Shown: in pieces, positions 52,049 to 61,618 of the stretch
Position numbering within the stretch: position 1 is the stretch's first letter
How the letters are laid out: every line of letters begins with the position of its first letter
Source: Streptomyces showdoensis
GTDB taxonomy: Bacteria > Actinomycetota > Actinomycetes > Streptomycetales > Streptomycetaceae
Direction: 5' to 3'
Length of the DNA stretch: 64,000 nucleotides
Assembly (NCBI RefSeq): GCF_039535475.1
Contig: NZ_BAAAXG010000012.1
Coordinates: 461,708-525,707, forward strand
Made by a program: the position numbers and the translations under genes
Notes under the pieces: model-generated
The model's input: the letters and a program-made list of their open reading frames with translations, nothing else
The model's database searches: none
What the model was told of the DNA's origin: nothing

Positions 52049-52591
52049 TCACGTCGGACGGGTGGTGGGGGACGGGCGGGAGGGGGTGAGGGGTGGCAGG
52101 AGGCCGTGCGCCAGCAGGCGGGCCAGGATCCTGCGGCCCTCCGGCACGAAGGGGGCCGGCGGGTGGTCGAGGAGGTCCTGCGGCGGGGCGAAGAAGTGGT
52201 CCGCGATCTCCCGCGGGTCGACGTCCGGCGGGGCCTCGACCACCGCCACGTGCACCGCGAGCCAGCAGCGTCCGACCGGGGACGGGCGGGGCTCGTGGAG
52301 CACCGGGCGCGGTGCGGCCCGGATGCCCAACTCCTCGCGCAGTTCCCGGGCCGCGGCCTCCGCGTAGCCCTCGCCGGCCCGTGGGCAGCCGCCGATCAGG
52401 ATGTCGTGGTGGGCCGGGTAGACCGCGGCCCGCGCCGACCGGCGGTACACCAGGATGCGTCCGGCGGCGTCCGCGCAGACGGTCGCCGCCACCCGGTAGT
52501 AGAGTCCCCGGGCCGCGGCCCCGCCGCGGGGGCCGCGCGTCACCCGACGGTCGTCCGCGTCGACGTAGTCCACCGTTTCGTGCGCCGTCAC
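52049..52591 (-). CDS. Nudix hydrolase (possible terpenoid diphosphatase or isomerase relative)
   Basis: A 180-residue protein. GTG at 52591 is selected for its AGGAGG eight bases upstream. The Nudix box is complete (GCPRAGEGYAEAAARELREE, then LGI) at about residues 72-94, and YYRVAATVCADAAGRILVYR precedes it. First gene of a three-gene operon with the cyclase and the P450 (10-base gap). Known: Nudix enzymes remove phosphates from prenyl diphosphates in some terpene pathways, and IPP isomerase belongs to the same fold. Inferred: removal of diphosphate from the cyclase product. Confidence 0.9.
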   Translation of the reverse strand: MTAHETVDYVDADDRRVTRGPRGGAAARGLYYRVAATVCADAAGRILVYRRSARAAVYPAHHDILIGGCPRAGEGYAEAAARELREELGIRAAPRPVLHEPRPSPVGRCWLAVHVAVVEAPPDVDPREIADHFFAPPQDLLDHPPAPFVPEGRRILARLLAHGLLPPLTPSRPSPTTRPT

Positions 52592-52633
52592 GCCTGCCCC
52601 TCCTGTACCGGTGACCCTCCCGCCGAGGGAGAC

Positions 52634-52665
52634 TACCGTACGTAATCGAGTGCGTTCGCACGGTA
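52634..52665. promoter_or_regulatory. Imperfect 32-base inverted repeat between the divergent terpenoid operons
   Basis: TACCGTACGTA (52634-52644) and the matching right arm ending CACGGTA (to 52665) pair at 9 of 11 positions. The centre includes GTGCGTTCGCAC. TAATAT (52664-52669) is a possible rightward -10 box. It is the only long dyad in the 153-base gap between the Nudix and ACP genes, so it is a candidate operator coordinating both operons. No regulator gene lies in the cluster. Confidence 0.5.
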
Positions 52666-52744
52666 ATATCCGGTGGCTTTGCACCGCGGGGCCGTACGGC
52701 GGCCCCCGCCCGCCCGCACGATCCAGGCACGACCCAGGAGCGCC

Positions 52745-52978
52745 ATGACCTTCGACGAGCTCAAGAGCACCCTCATCGGCATGGGAATGCCGCCCGAGCA
52801 GTTGAACCCGGACGCGCTGCGGGACGAGGCCGGACTGGACTCGCTGTTCGCGGCCGAACTCGCCCTCGTCCTGCGCCAGGAGAAGGGCATCAGGATCCCC
52901 GAGGAGGAGATCCTCTCCGCGGCCACGCTGGCCGACGTGGCCGCGGCCGTCCGGCAGCGCGCGGGAGCGGAGCGGTGA
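52745..52978 (+). CDS. Acyl carrier protein
   Basis: A 77-residue protein with ATG at 52745 behind AGGAG. The phosphopantetheine site is Ser33 in EAGLDSLFAAELALVL, and the acidic four-helix pattern is normal for free-standing ACPs. First gene of the rightward operon; it overlaps the KS gene by 4 bases (GTGA). It should hold the acyl chain used by the KS and then by the WS/DGAT-like acyltransferase. Confidence 0.95.
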   Translation: MTFDELKSTLIGMGMPPEQLNPDALRDEAGLDSLFAAELALVLRQEKGIRIPEEEILSAATLADVAAAVRQRAGAER

Positions 52979-54177
52979 CCGACGCCGCCATCACCGGGGT
53001 CGGACTGCTGACCCCCGCGGGGGACGGCCTGGAGGACACCTGGCGCCGGGTGTGCGCCGGGGAGCCGGCCGCCGCCCTCCACCGGGACGCGCACGGCACG
53101 TTCGTGGTCGGCCGGGTACCGGAGTTCGACACCGCGCGGCTGGGCGAGGCCCGGCGCTGGAAGCCCGACCGGGCGGGCCAGTTCGCCCTGCTGGCCGCGC
53201 GCGAGGCGCTGGACGACGCGGGCCTCGACCCGGCGGAGTGGGACGGGTCCCGCGTCGCCGTCCTGGTCGGTTCGGGAACGGCGGGGGCGGAGACGTACGA
53301 GCGCTATCTGCCCCTGCTGGACAGCGCTCCCGAGGACGTACCGCCGCTGGCGCTGCCCAGCAGCCTCGCCAACTCGCCCGCCGCGCTGGTGTCGATGGCC
53401 TTCGGCGCGCGCGGCACCACCGCCGTCGTCAACACGGCCTGCGCCTCCGGCGCGACCGCCCTGGCCATGGCCTGCGACCTGCTGGCCCTGGACCGCTGCG
53501 ACGTGGTCCTCGTCGGCGGCACGGAGGCCGGCCTCACCCCGTACCACCTGCGGGGCTTCGACCGGCTGGGAGCCCTGTCGCGCCGCTACGAGGACCCGCT
53601 GGGCGCCTCCCGGCCGTTCGACGCGCAGCGGGACGGCTTCCTCATCGCCGAGGGGGCCGGCTTCCTCGTCCTGGAGCGGCCGGAGCACGCCACGGCCCGC
53701 GGCGCCAGGGTCAGGGCGCGGATCGTCGGGCACGGGTCGGCCTCCGACGCGCACCACGCCGTCGCCCCCCACCCGGGGGGCACGGGCATCGCCGCCGCCC
53801 TCGACGACGCGCTGCGCAACGCCGGTCTGCGGCGGCGCGACATCCAGCACGTCAACGCGCACGGCACCGGTACACCCCGCGGTGATGCGATCGAAAGCGC
53901 CGCGCTGGCCCGGGCGTTCCCCCATCAGCCGTCCGTCACCTCCACCAAGGGGGTCACCGGGCACCTGATGGGCGCGGCGGGCGCGGTGGAGGCCGCCCTC
54001 GCGACGCTCTCGCTCCAGAAGGGGGTCGTGCCGCCGACCGCCAACCTCACCGCGCCCGGACCGGGCATCGAGGTCGACGTGTCCGGCGCGGGCCGTTCGG
54101 CGCGCCTCGACACCGCGCTCTCGCTCTCCGTCGGCTTCGGCGGCCACAACGTGGCCCTCGTCCTCGCCGCCGCATGA
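52975..54177 (+). CDS. Beta-ketoacyl-ACP synthase (KAS II-like, FabF type)
   Basis: A 400-residue protein starting at GTG 52975. The catalytic residues are all present: Cys156 (VVNTACASGATA), His296 (NAHGTGTPRGD) and His330 (GVTGHLMGAAG). The full-length single thiolase-fold enzyme has no attached domains and no chain-length-factor partner. It is coupled to the ACP gene upstream and to the acyltransferase gene downstream by 4-base overlaps. Expected to carry out a single or limited elongation on the dedicated ACP. Confidence 0.95.
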   Translation: MTDAAITGVGLLTPAGDGLEDTWRRVCAGEPAAALHRDAHGTFVVGRVPEFDTARLGEARRWKPDRAGQFALLAAREALDDAGLDPAEWDGSRVAVLVGSGTAGAETYERYLPLLDSAPEDVPPLALPSSLANSPAALVSMAFGARGTTAVVNTACASGATALAMACDLLALDRCDVVLVGGTEAGLTPYHLRGFDRLGALSRRYEDPLGASRPFDAQRDGFLIAEGAGFLVLERPEHATARGARVRARIVGHGSASDAHHAVAPHPGGTGIAAALDDALRNAGLRRRDIQHVNAHGTGTPRGDAIESAALARAFPHQPSVTSTKGVTGHLMGAAGAVEAALATLSLQKGVVPPTANLTAPGPGIEVDVSGAGRSARLDTALSLSVGFGGHNVALVLAAA

Positions 54178-55418
54178 CCGCCCGCATCAGCGCGACGCGC
54201 CCCCACGTCCCCGCGCCGCGTGGCGGCGTCGCCGTGCCGCCCCGGGTGGCGCTGACCGACCGGGACCGGATCACCCTCGAACTGGCCCGGCACGGCGGCG
54301 ACATGGTCCTGGGCGCCGTGCTCCGCCTGGCCGGGCCGCCGCCCGGTCCGCGGGAGCTCGTGGACCATCTGGCCGCGCGGATCGGGCGCGTGCCGGAACT
54401 CACGTACCGGCCCTACGGACTGACGGGGAGGCGCCCCTACTGGGCCCGGGACCCCGACTTCGACGTCGCCCGGCACGTGTACGAGGAGGTGCGGCCCGCC
54501 CGTCCCGGCCGCGCGGCCGACGCCGACCTGGCGGCCGTGCTCGGGCGGCCGCTGCCCGAGGACCGGCCGCTCTGGGGGGTCTGGCTGGTCCGGTCGCGCG
54601 AGCCCGGGGCGGAGGGGTACGCGCTCTGCTACCGGGTCCACCACGCCTTCCAGGACGGCCTCGCCGCGATGGCCGCCGTGGAGGCGCTGTTCGGACCGGC
54701 GCCCGGGGCCGCCCCCGTGCCGTTCGGCGACGCCGACCCCGGGGGCGCGGCGGCCCCGCCGCTCGCGGAGCCGGAGCCCGTCCCGGGGTGCCTCGTCACC
54801 GTCCGCGTCGACACCGCCGAGCTGTTCCGCACCGCCCGAGCCGCCGGGGCCTCGCTCCACCAGCTCTGCCTCGCCCTGGCGACCGCCACGGCACGGCAGT
54901 GGGCCCCGCTCGCCGGCACCGCGCCGCTGCGCGCCAACCTCGGCATCAGCCTGCGGCGGCCGGCGACGCCCGTCCGGCCGATCGGCAACCAGGTCGGCGT
55001 GCTCAGCGTCGAACTCCCCGTCGACGAGCGCGATCCGCTGCTGCGACTGCGGCGCCTGGTCCGCGGGGTGCCGGGGGACCGGCTGGTCGGCCGCGGGCGC
55101 CGCGCGCACCGGCTCCGCGCCCGCTGGCCCGTGCTCGACCGGCTCGCCCTGCGGCGCGCCATCGACCCGCGCACCGCGGCGCTGAGCGTCGCCGACGTGA
55201 GGCTGCGGCGGGTCCTGGAGTTCGCCGGGACCCCCGTGCGCCAGGCGTACCCGATCCCGGTCCTGGTGCCCGGCCAGCGCCTGTTCATCGCCTGGACCTC
55301 GTACCGCGGGCAGCTCCACGTCACCTTCCGCACCGACCGGCCGACGCCCGGGCTCGACCAGCTGCCGCGGCTGTGGCGGTCCGCCCTCGACGACCTGTGC
55401 CGCGCCCTCGACGACTGA
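54174..55418 (+). CDS. WS/DGAT-like O-acyltransferase (condensation-type fold)
   Basis: A 414-residue protein with ATG at 54174, overlapping the KS stop. Active-site HHxxxDG is in CYRVHHAFQDGLAAM (His156-His157). Other family signs are PLWGVWLVR, GNQVGVLSVELPVDERDP and VQ-like FIAWTSYRGQLHVTF. Wax-ester synthase/DGAT enzymes transfer acyl groups to alcohols; here the neighbours suggest transfer from the cluster ACP to a hydroxylated terpenoid. It is somewhat shorter than typical WS/DGAT proteins (about 450-470). Confidence 0.88.
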   Translation: MTARISATRPHVPAPRGGVAVPPRVALTDRDRITLELARHGGDMVLGAVLRLAGPPPGPRELVDHLAARIGRVPELTYRPYGLTGRRPYWARDPDFDVARHVYEEVRPARPGRAADADLAAVLGRPLPEDRPLWGVWLVRSREPGAEGYALCYRVHHAFQDGLAAMAAVEALFGPAPGAAPVPFGDADPGGAAAPPLAEPEPVPGCLVTVRVDTAELFRTARAAGASLHQLCLALATATARQWAPLAGTAPLRANLGISLRRPATPVRPIGNQVGVLSVELPVDERDPLLRLRRLVRGVPGDRLVGRGRRAHRLRARWPVLDRLALRRAIDPRTAALSVADVRLRRVLEFAGTPVRQAYPIPVLVPGQRLFIAWTSYRGQLHVTFRTDRPTPGLDQLPRLWRSALDDLCRALDD

Positions 55419-55468
55419 CCGGCGGGGGCCCGCGCCGTTCCCGCCGCACCAGAGACCAGAAGGAAGCC

Positions 55469-56854
55469 ATGTCCCCCTCCACCGCGCCATCGGGTACGGA
55501 ATCCCCCGCGTCCGGCCCCTCCGTCGCGTCCGGCGCCCCCGTCCCCGGCCCCACCGCGCCGCCGCCACCGCAGCCGTCGGGGGTCCCGGCGGTCCCGGCG
55601 GCCCCGTCTTCCGCGGCCGGGGTCGTCGAGCTGCTGCGGGCGGCGGCGCAGGCCGGGCCGCTGACCGAGCTCCGCATCGGCGACCGGCCGTTCGTGCTGG
55701 CGACCGGCCCCGACCAGACGCAGCAGATCCTCGCCAAGCGCCCGGACGTCTACGTCAAGCACGGGCACCGCGCACGCCCCCTCCTGGGTGACGGGCTGAT
55801 CTCCGCGTCGGGCGACGCCTGGAAGCGCCAGCGCAAGCTGTTCCAGGCCCGGTTCACCGTGGCCGGGACGCGGCGCTGGGCCCACCACATCACGGCGGCG
55901 GCCGAGCGGATCGCGGCCCGCTGGGAGACGGCCGCCGACACCGGCACGTCCGTCGACCTCGGGCGGGACATGCGGTTCTTCGCGCTCGACACCATCTGGC
56001 GCACCCTCACCGGCACCCCCCTCGACGAGGTGACCGAGCGCGAACTGGAGGCCGTCGACGCGGTGGTCGCCTCCCTGCCCACGCTCGCCGGGGCCCGGCC
56101 CGACCCCGCGCTCGCCGTCGACGACGCGCTGCGGCAGATCGACACCACCGCCCACCGCGTCATCGGCCTGGCCCGCGCCCGGCGCGCGGAGGCGCGCCCC
56201 GAGGGGGCGCCGCACCTGCTCGACCTGCTCCTGGACACCGCCGAGACGCGGGCCGAGTACACCGACCGGCTCATCCGCGACGAACTCGTCACGCTCCTCG
56301 TGGCGGGACACGAGACCACCGCCCAGACCCTGTGCTGGCTCTTCGTCCTCCTCGACCGCCACCCCGAGGTCCACGACCGCTTCCTGACCGGGTACGAGGC
56401 GGCCGCGGATCCCGCCGGACGGGACGCGCTGCTGGGCGCGCTCGTCCAGGAGACGCTCCGGCTGTACCCGGCCGTCTGGCTCGTCCCCCGGCACGCGGCC
56501 CGCGACGACGTCCTCGACGGGCTGCCGATCCCCGCCGGCACCAGCGTCCTGACCTGCCCCTACCTCACCCACCGCAGCCCGGAGCTGTGGCCGGACCCCG
56601 AGCGCTTCGACCCCGCGCGCTTCCTCCCGGACGGGCGGCGCCCGCAGCACCCGGCCGCCTTCCAGCCCTTCGGCATCGGCGCGCGCGCCTGCCTCGGCCA
56701 GCACTTCGCCCTCCAGGAGATGCTCACGCTGCTGCGCCTGCTGCTCCCCGCGTACCGGCCGCGGCTGACCACCCCGCCCCGGGGCGCCGTCTTCGGCGCC
56801 AACCTGCGGCCCGACGGCCCTGTCCGGGGGACCCTGACGGCCGTCCGGCCGTGA
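55469..56854 (+). CDS. Second cytochrome P450 (terpenoid cluster)
   Basis: A 461-residue protein with ATG at 55469 after AAGGAAG. A Ser/Pro/Ala-rich N-terminus of about 50 residues precedes the P450 fold. I-helix LLVAGHETTAQTL, ETLRLYP, the PERFDPARFLP block and heme loop FGIGARACLGQHFA are intact. It resembles the other cluster P450 in general type but is clearly a separate enzyme. Last of the tightly packed ACP-KS-acyltransferase-P450 set (51-base gap). Probably a second oxidation of the product, or of the acyl chain. Confidence 0.94.
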   Translation: MSPSTAPSGTESPASGPSVASGAPVPGPTAPPPPQPSGVPAVPAAPSSAAGVVELLRAAAQAGPLTELRIGDRPFVLATGPDQTQQILAKRPDVYVKHGHRARPLLGDGLISASGDAWKRQRKLFQARFTVAGTRRWAHHITAAAERIAARWETAADTGTSVDLGRDMRFFALDTIWRTLTGTPLDEVTERELEAVDAVVASLPTLAGARPDPALAVDDALRQIDTTAHRVIGLARARRAEARPEGAPHLLDLLLDTAETRAEYTDRLIRDELVTLLVAGHETTAQTLCWLFVLLDRHPEVHDRFLTGYEAAADPAGRDALLGALVQETLRLYPAVWLVPRHAARDDVLDGLPIPAGTSVLTCPYLTHRSPELWPDPERFDPARFLPDGRRPQHPAAFQPFGIGARACLGQHFALQEMLTLLRLLLPAYRPRLTTPPRGAVFGANLRPDGPVRGTLTAVRP

Positions 56855-57041
56855 GCCGGGGCGGGCCGGCTCCTCGGGCCGGTCCGGCGTGCGGCGCGGG
56901 GCCCGTACGCCCCGGGGCGCACCCCGCCTCGGCCGCCCGGGGGAGCCGGTTCCGTCCGCGGGGCGATCCGGGCCCGGTGTCCCGTGCGCGATCGTCGGGG
57001 CGTACGGGCCGGCCGGGCCCGTCGCGACGGAGGGAAACCCG

Positions 57042-57635
57042 ATGCAGCCGCCCCCGCACACCGAGGAAGCCGCCGCGCGGCCCGGACGGATCCGGGCCGC
57101 CTGGCGGGCCGCGCACGAGCCCGTCGCCGGGGTGTCCCGGGGGGCCCGACTGGCCGCGTACGGAGTGGTGCTCGCGGTGCTGCCGTCGAGCCTGTGGCGG
57201 CTTCCGGCCGCCTTCGACCGGGGGATCGGCGCCGGGGAACGGTTGTACGTGGTCTTCCTGTCGGTCCTGTCCGAGGCGCTCGCCTTCACCGCGTTCGGCC
57301 TGATCGCGCGCTGGGGCGAGGTGTTCCCGCGCTGGATCCCCGTCCTGCGCGGCCTGCGGGTCCCGACGGGTGCCGCGGTGGTCCCGGCGGCGACCGGCGC
57401 GGTGCTCCTCACGTTCCTGTGGACGCTGCTGACCCCCGCCACCCAGATCCTGGGAACCACCATCCGGGGCGACGCACTGCCCGGGGACTTCCCGAGCGAG
57501 GCGGGCGGCTGGGAGGCGGCCTCGTTCTATGTCTGCTACTCGCCACTGGTGCTGTGGGGTCCGCTGCTGGCCGTGTTGACGGTGGCGTACGCGCGACGCC
57601 GACGGACGGCGGGAAACGGGGCCGTGGCGACCTGA
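57042..57635 (+). CDS. Small four-helix membrane protein of unknown function
   Basis: A 197-residue protein with ATG at 57042 after GGAGGGA. About four membrane helices are visible (LAAYGVVLAVLPSSLWRLPA, LYVVFLSVLSEALAFTAFGL, VVPAATGAVLLTFLWTLL, SFYVCYSPLVLWGPLLAVLT), with a basic tail. I recognise no named family, although similar small proteins are common in Streptomyces. It sits between the terpenoid genes and the ABC exporter on the same strand. Confidence 0.8.
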   Translation: MQPPPHTEEAAARPGRIRAAWRAAHEPVAGVSRGARLAAYGVVLAVLPSSLWRLPAAFDRGIGAGERLYVVFLSVLSEALAFTAFGLIARWGEVFPRWIPVLRGLRVPTGAAVVPAATGAVLLTFLWTLLTPATQILGTTIRGDALPGDFPSEAGGWEAASFYVCYSPLVLWGPLLAVLTVAYARRRRTAGNGAVAT

Positions 57636-57744
57636 CGAGCTGTCAAGTCCTTTTCCGTGACGCGGGAAAACCCGTGGACGGCGAGGGCGCCCGCGCGGAA
57701 CACTCCCCAACCTGTCCAATCAGGTCCGACAAAGCAGGGTTGGG

Positions 57745-59583
57745 ATGGTTACGTCTGAATCACCCGGAGGTGCGCCGGCCGGCGCACCCCAGGATCCGCC
57801 CGCCAGGGGCCCGGTGCTCCTGGCGCTCCGCTTCTACGCACGGGAGCTGGCCCGGCTCACACGCCTGACCGTGCCCGCGATGCTGCTCCCGGCGCTGGGC
57901 AACATCGGCATCCACTACCTCGCGCCGCTGCTCGTCGCGAAGCTGGTCGGCCGGCTCGCCGGAGGGGCCGGCGGGGGAGTCGGCCCGGTGCTGCCGTACG
58001 TCCTCGGCTTCGCCGGGGTGCTGCTGCTCGCCGAGACGCTGTGGCGGCTCGGGCTGCACTGCCTGAACCGCCTCGACGCCCTCGGCATCGAGCACCTCTA
58101 CGTCCTCGGCATGGACGAGCTGTTCGCCAAGGACGCCGCCTTCTTCCACGACAACTTCGCCGGGTCGCTGACCAAGCGGGTGCTGAGCTTCGCCTCCCGC
58201 TTCGAGGAGTTCGTCGACACCCTCACCTTCTCGGTGTTCGGCAGCTTCGTACCGCTGGTCTTCGCCTCGGTGGTGCTGTGGACGTACGAGCCGCTGCTCG
58301 TCGTCGGACTCCTGGTGATGATCGCTTTCACCGCCGTCTGCGTCCGGCCCCTCATCCGCCGCCGCCAGGCCCTGGTCCGGGACCGCGAGGAGGCGATCGC
58401 CCGGGTGTCGGGGCACGTCGCCGACAGCCTGATGAACATGGACACCGTACGGGCCTTCGCCGCCGAGGGGCGCGAGGCCGCCGAGCACCGGTCCCGCGTC
58501 GCCGAGTCGCGGCGGCTCACCCTGCGCTCCTGGGACTTCGGCAACCTGCGCATCGACACGCTCGTCGCGCCGCTGTCGGTGCTGACCAACGTGCTGGGCC
58601 TGGTGCTCGCGCTGTCGCTCGGTGCGGGCGACCACGGGGTGGAGGCGGTCGTCGTGGCCTTCACGTACTACTCCAACGCCACCCGGATCATGTTCGAGTT
58701 CAACCAGATCTACCGCCGTCTGGAGAGCTCGATGACGGAGGCCGCTCAGTTCACCGAACTGCTCCTGGCGCCGCCGGTCGTGCGCGACCCGGAGGCGCCG
58801 GAGCCGCTCCGCACGGAGGGCGCCGACGTGCGCTTCGAGCGGGTGACCTTCGCCCACTCGGGCGGGGACCCGCTCTTCGACGGGCTCGACCTGGCCGTCC
58901 CGAGCGGGGCGAAGATCGGCCTCGTCGGCCGGTCCGGCGGGGGGAAGACCACGCTCACCCGGCTGCTGCTGCGGATGAACGACATCGACGCCGGCCGGAT
59001 CCTCATCGGCGGCCAGGACATCAGCCGGATGCGCCAGTCCGACCTGCGCGGGCTGATGGCGTACGTCCCGCAGGACCCGGCGATGTTCCACCGCACCCTG
59101 CGGGAGAACATCGCGTTCGCCCGTCCGGACGCCACCGAGGCCGAGATCCGGCGGGCCGCCGAGGCGGCGCACGTCACGGAGTTCGCCGACGCCCTGCCGG
59201 AGGGCTTCGGCACCATGGTGGGCGAGCGCGGCGTGAAGCTCTCCGGCGGGCAGCGCCAGCGGGTCGCCCTGGCCCGCGCGATCCTGCGCGACGCGCCCAT
59301 CCTGCTCCTGGACGAGGCGACGAGCGCGCTGGACTCGGAGAGCGAGGTCCTCGTCCAGGACGCCCTGTGGCGCCTGATGGAGGGGCGCACGGCCTTCGTG
59401 GTGGCCCACCGGCTCAGCACGGTCGCGCACATGGACCGGCTCGTCGTCCTGGACCGCGGCCGGATCGTCGAGCAGGGCTCGCACCAGGAGCTCCTGGAGG
59501 CGGCCGGGGCCTACGCCCGGCTGTGGCAGCACCAGTCGGGCGGCTTCCTCGACGAGTCGGCCGAGCGGGCGGGGGTGCGCTGA
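57745..59583 (+). CDS. ABC exporter, fused membrane and ATPase domains
   Basis: A 612-residue half-transporter with ATG at 57745. The six-helix ABC_membrane domain spans about 30-320, and the ATPase has Walker A GRSGGGKTTL (about 393-402), signature LSGGQRQR (about 500), Walker B PILLLDEATSAL (about 520) and the H-loop VVAHRLST (about 553). It would act as a homodimer. Position after the biosynthetic genes suggests export of the product, but an unrelated role cannot be excluded because a 109-base gap separates it from the previous gene. Confidence 0.95.
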   Translation: MVTSESPGGAPAGAPQDPPARGPVLLALRFYARELARLTRLTVPAMLLPALGNIGIHYLAPLLVAKLVGRLAGGAGGGVGPVLPYVLGFAGVLLLAETLWRLGLHCLNRLDALGIEHLYVLGMDELFAKDAAFFHDNFAGSLTKRVLSFASRFEEFVDTLTFSVFGSFVPLVFASVVLWTYEPLLVVGLLVMIAFTAVCVRPLIRRRQALVRDREEAIARVSGHVADSLMNMDTVRAFAAEGREAAEHRSRVAESRRLTLRSWDFGNLRIDTLVAPLSVLTNVLGLVLALSLGAGDHGVEAVVVAFTYYSNATRIMFEFNQIYRRLESSMTEAAQFTELLLAPPVVRDPEAPEPLRTEGADVRFERVTFAHSGGDPLFDGLDLAVPSGAKIGLVGRSGGGKTTLTRLLLRMNDIDAGRILIGGQDISRMRQSDLRGLMAYVPQDPAMFHRTLRENIAFARPDATEAEIRRAAEAAHVTEFADALPEGFGTMVGERGVKLSGGQRQRVALARAILRDAPILLLDEATSALDSESEVLVQDALWRLMEGRTAFVVAHRLSTVAHMDRLVVLDRGRIVEQGSHQELLEAAGAYARLWQHQSGGFLDESAERAGVR

Positions 59584-59740
59584 GCGCGGGGTGCGTCGGC
59601 GGCGGTGCGCGCGGGAGCGGCCGGCCCTCGCCGGACCGGTGGCTCCGGACTGCGGGTGGATCCGGGCCCGGCTACGCTGGGCCCGGACCCTATGTCCGTT
59701 TCATTCCTTTTATTAGCATTCTCGTTCCTCCGGGAGTCAC

Positions 59741-60783
59741 GTGGTCACCCCGCAGCCCGTCCTCGCCCCTCCCTCGAAGGCCGCCGTGTTCCTGGTGGCC
59801 ACCGTGAACCCCGGCGGCGAGGCCGCGGTGCGCGACGCGCTGGACGGGTTCGCCGGCCTGGTCCGCTCCGTGGGCTTCCGCGAGCCCGAGGGGGCGCTCA
59901 GCTGCGTGGTCGGCATCGGCGCCACGGTCTGGGGCCGCCTCTTCGACGGGCCCCTCCCGCGCGAGCTGCACCCCTTCGTCCCCCCTGGAGGGCCTCCGGC
60001 ACCGGGCCCCCGCCACGCCCGGGGACCTGCTCTTCCACGTACGCGCCCAGCGCATGGACCTCTGCTTCGAGCTGGCCCGGCTGATCGCGCGGAGCCTCGC
60101 GGGTGCCGTGACCGTCGTCGACGAGGTGCACGGCTTCCGCTACTTCGACGAGCGTGACCTGCTGGGATTCGTCGACGGCAGCGAGAACCCCGAGGGCGGG
60201 GGTCGCGGCCGGGGCCGTCCTCGTCGGCGACGAGGACCCCGGATTCCGGGGCGGCAGCTACGTGATCGTGCAGAAGTACCTGCACGACATGACGGCCTGG
60301 CAGGGGCTCACCGTCGACGAGCAGGAACGCGTGATCGGCCGCCACAAGGCGGACAACGTCGAGCTCCCCGACGACGTGAAGCCGCCCGACTCCCACGTCG
60401 CGCTCAACACCATCACCGACGAGGACGGCACCGAGCGGCAGATCCTGCGCGCCAACATGCCGTTCGGGAACGTCGGCAGCGGCGAGTTCGGCACGTACTT
60501 CATCGGCTACGCCCGGACCCCCGCCGTGACCGAGCTGATGCTCTCCCACATGTTCCTCGGCGACCCGCCCGGCACCACCGACCGCATCCTCGACTTCTCG
60601 ACGGCCGTGACGGGCTGCCTCTTCCACGTGCCGAGCGCCGACTTCCTCGACGACCTGCCGGACCCGCCGACCGCGGCGGCCACGGCGACGGCCGGGTCCG
60701 CCGCCGCGACCACCCCGGCCCCCTCGGTCGTGCGTACGGCCCCCGGCGGCACCCTCGGCATCGGCAGCATGAAAGGAGCGTGA
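59741..60783 (+). pseudogene. DyP-type heme peroxidase, encapsulin cargo; two frameshifts as read
   Basis: GTG at 59741 behind GGGAG begins the dimeric alpha+beta fold (AAVFLVATVNPGGEAAVRDA). The frame breaks in six C at 59980-59985, where one C fewer gives FVPLEGLRHRAPATPGDLLF. It breaks again in five G at 60198-60202, where one G fewer gives NPEGGVAAGAVLVGDEDPGF. The corrected protein of about 346 residues has GFVDGSENP with the catalytic Asp, the heme-ligand region PDSHVALN, and RANMPFG. It ends in GGTLGIGSMKGA, a typical encapsulin-targeting peptide, and the shell gene starts 6 bases later. Likely a fully normal cargo enzyme if the two shifts are sequencing errors. Confidence 0.85.
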
Positions 60784-60789
60784 CCCGTC

Positions 60790-61614
60790 ATGACGGCTTC
60801 CGCCGACCCGGCCGGCACCACCAACCTGCACCGCGAACTCGCCCCCGTCACCCAGGCCGCCTGGGAGCAGATCGAGGAGGAGGCCCGGCGCACCTTCCGG
60901 CGCCACGTCGCGGGCCGCCGGGTCGTCGACGTGCCCGACCCCGCGGGCCCCGGCCTCGCCGCCGTCGGCACCGGACACCTCACCGGCATCGACCCGCCCG
61001 CCCCCGGGGTGACGGCCCGGCTGCGCGAGGCGAAGCCGCTCGTCGAACTGCGGGTGCCGTTCACCGTCAGCAGGGCCGCCGTGGACGACGTCGAGCGCGG
61101 CTCGAGCGACTCCGACTGGCAGCCGGTGAAGGACGCGGCGCGGGCCATGGCCTTCGCCGAGGACCGGGCCGTCTTCGACGGCTACCCGGCCGCGGGCATC
61201 GACGGGCTGCGGAACCGCAGCTCGAACCCGGTGCTCAGCCTGCCCGCCGAGCCGCGCGACTACCCGGACGCGGTCAGCCGCGCCCTGACCTCGCTGCGGC
61301 TCGCCGGCGTCGACGGCCCGTACGCGCTGCTGCTCGGCGCCGACGAGTACAGCGCCGTCAGCGAGACCTCCGACCACGGCTACCCCATCGCCGCGCACCT
61401 GGCCCGGATGCTGGACGGCCCGCCGCTGTGGGCGCCGGCGCTCAGCGGCGCGTTCGTCCTGTCCACCCGGGGCGGCGACTTCGAGCTGCGGCTCGGCCAG
61501 GACGTGGCGATCGGCTACACGTCCCACGACGCGCACGGCGTCGAGCTGTACTTCCAGGAGACGCTGACCTTCCTGACCTACACGGACGAGGCCGTCGTCG
61601 TCCTCCGGCACTGA
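60790..61614 (+). CDS. Encapsulin nanocompartment shell protein (family 1)
   Basis: A 274-residue protein with ATG at 60790. The HK97-like fold of linocin/CFP29 proteins is recognisable from [100 protein letters not shown] and [20 protein letters not shown]. It assembles into an icosahedral shell that would package the DyP peroxidase encoded immediately upstream through its GIGSMKG-type tail. A classic oxidative-stress nanocompartment pair. Confidence 0.96.
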   Translation: MTASADPAGTTNLHRELAPVTQAAWEQIEEEARRTFRRHVAGRRVVDVPDPAGPGLAAVGTGHLTGIDPPAPGVTARLREAKPLVELRVPFTVSRAAVDDVERGSSDSDWQPVKDAARAMAFAEDRAVFDGYPAAGIDGLRNRSSNPVLSLPAEPRDYPDAVSRALTSLRLAGVDGPYALLLGADEYSAVSETSDHGYPIAAHLARMLDGPPLWAPALSGAFVLSTRGGDFELRLGQDVAIGYTSHDAHGVELYFQETLTFLTYTDEAVVVLRH

Positions 61615-61618
61615 GCCC

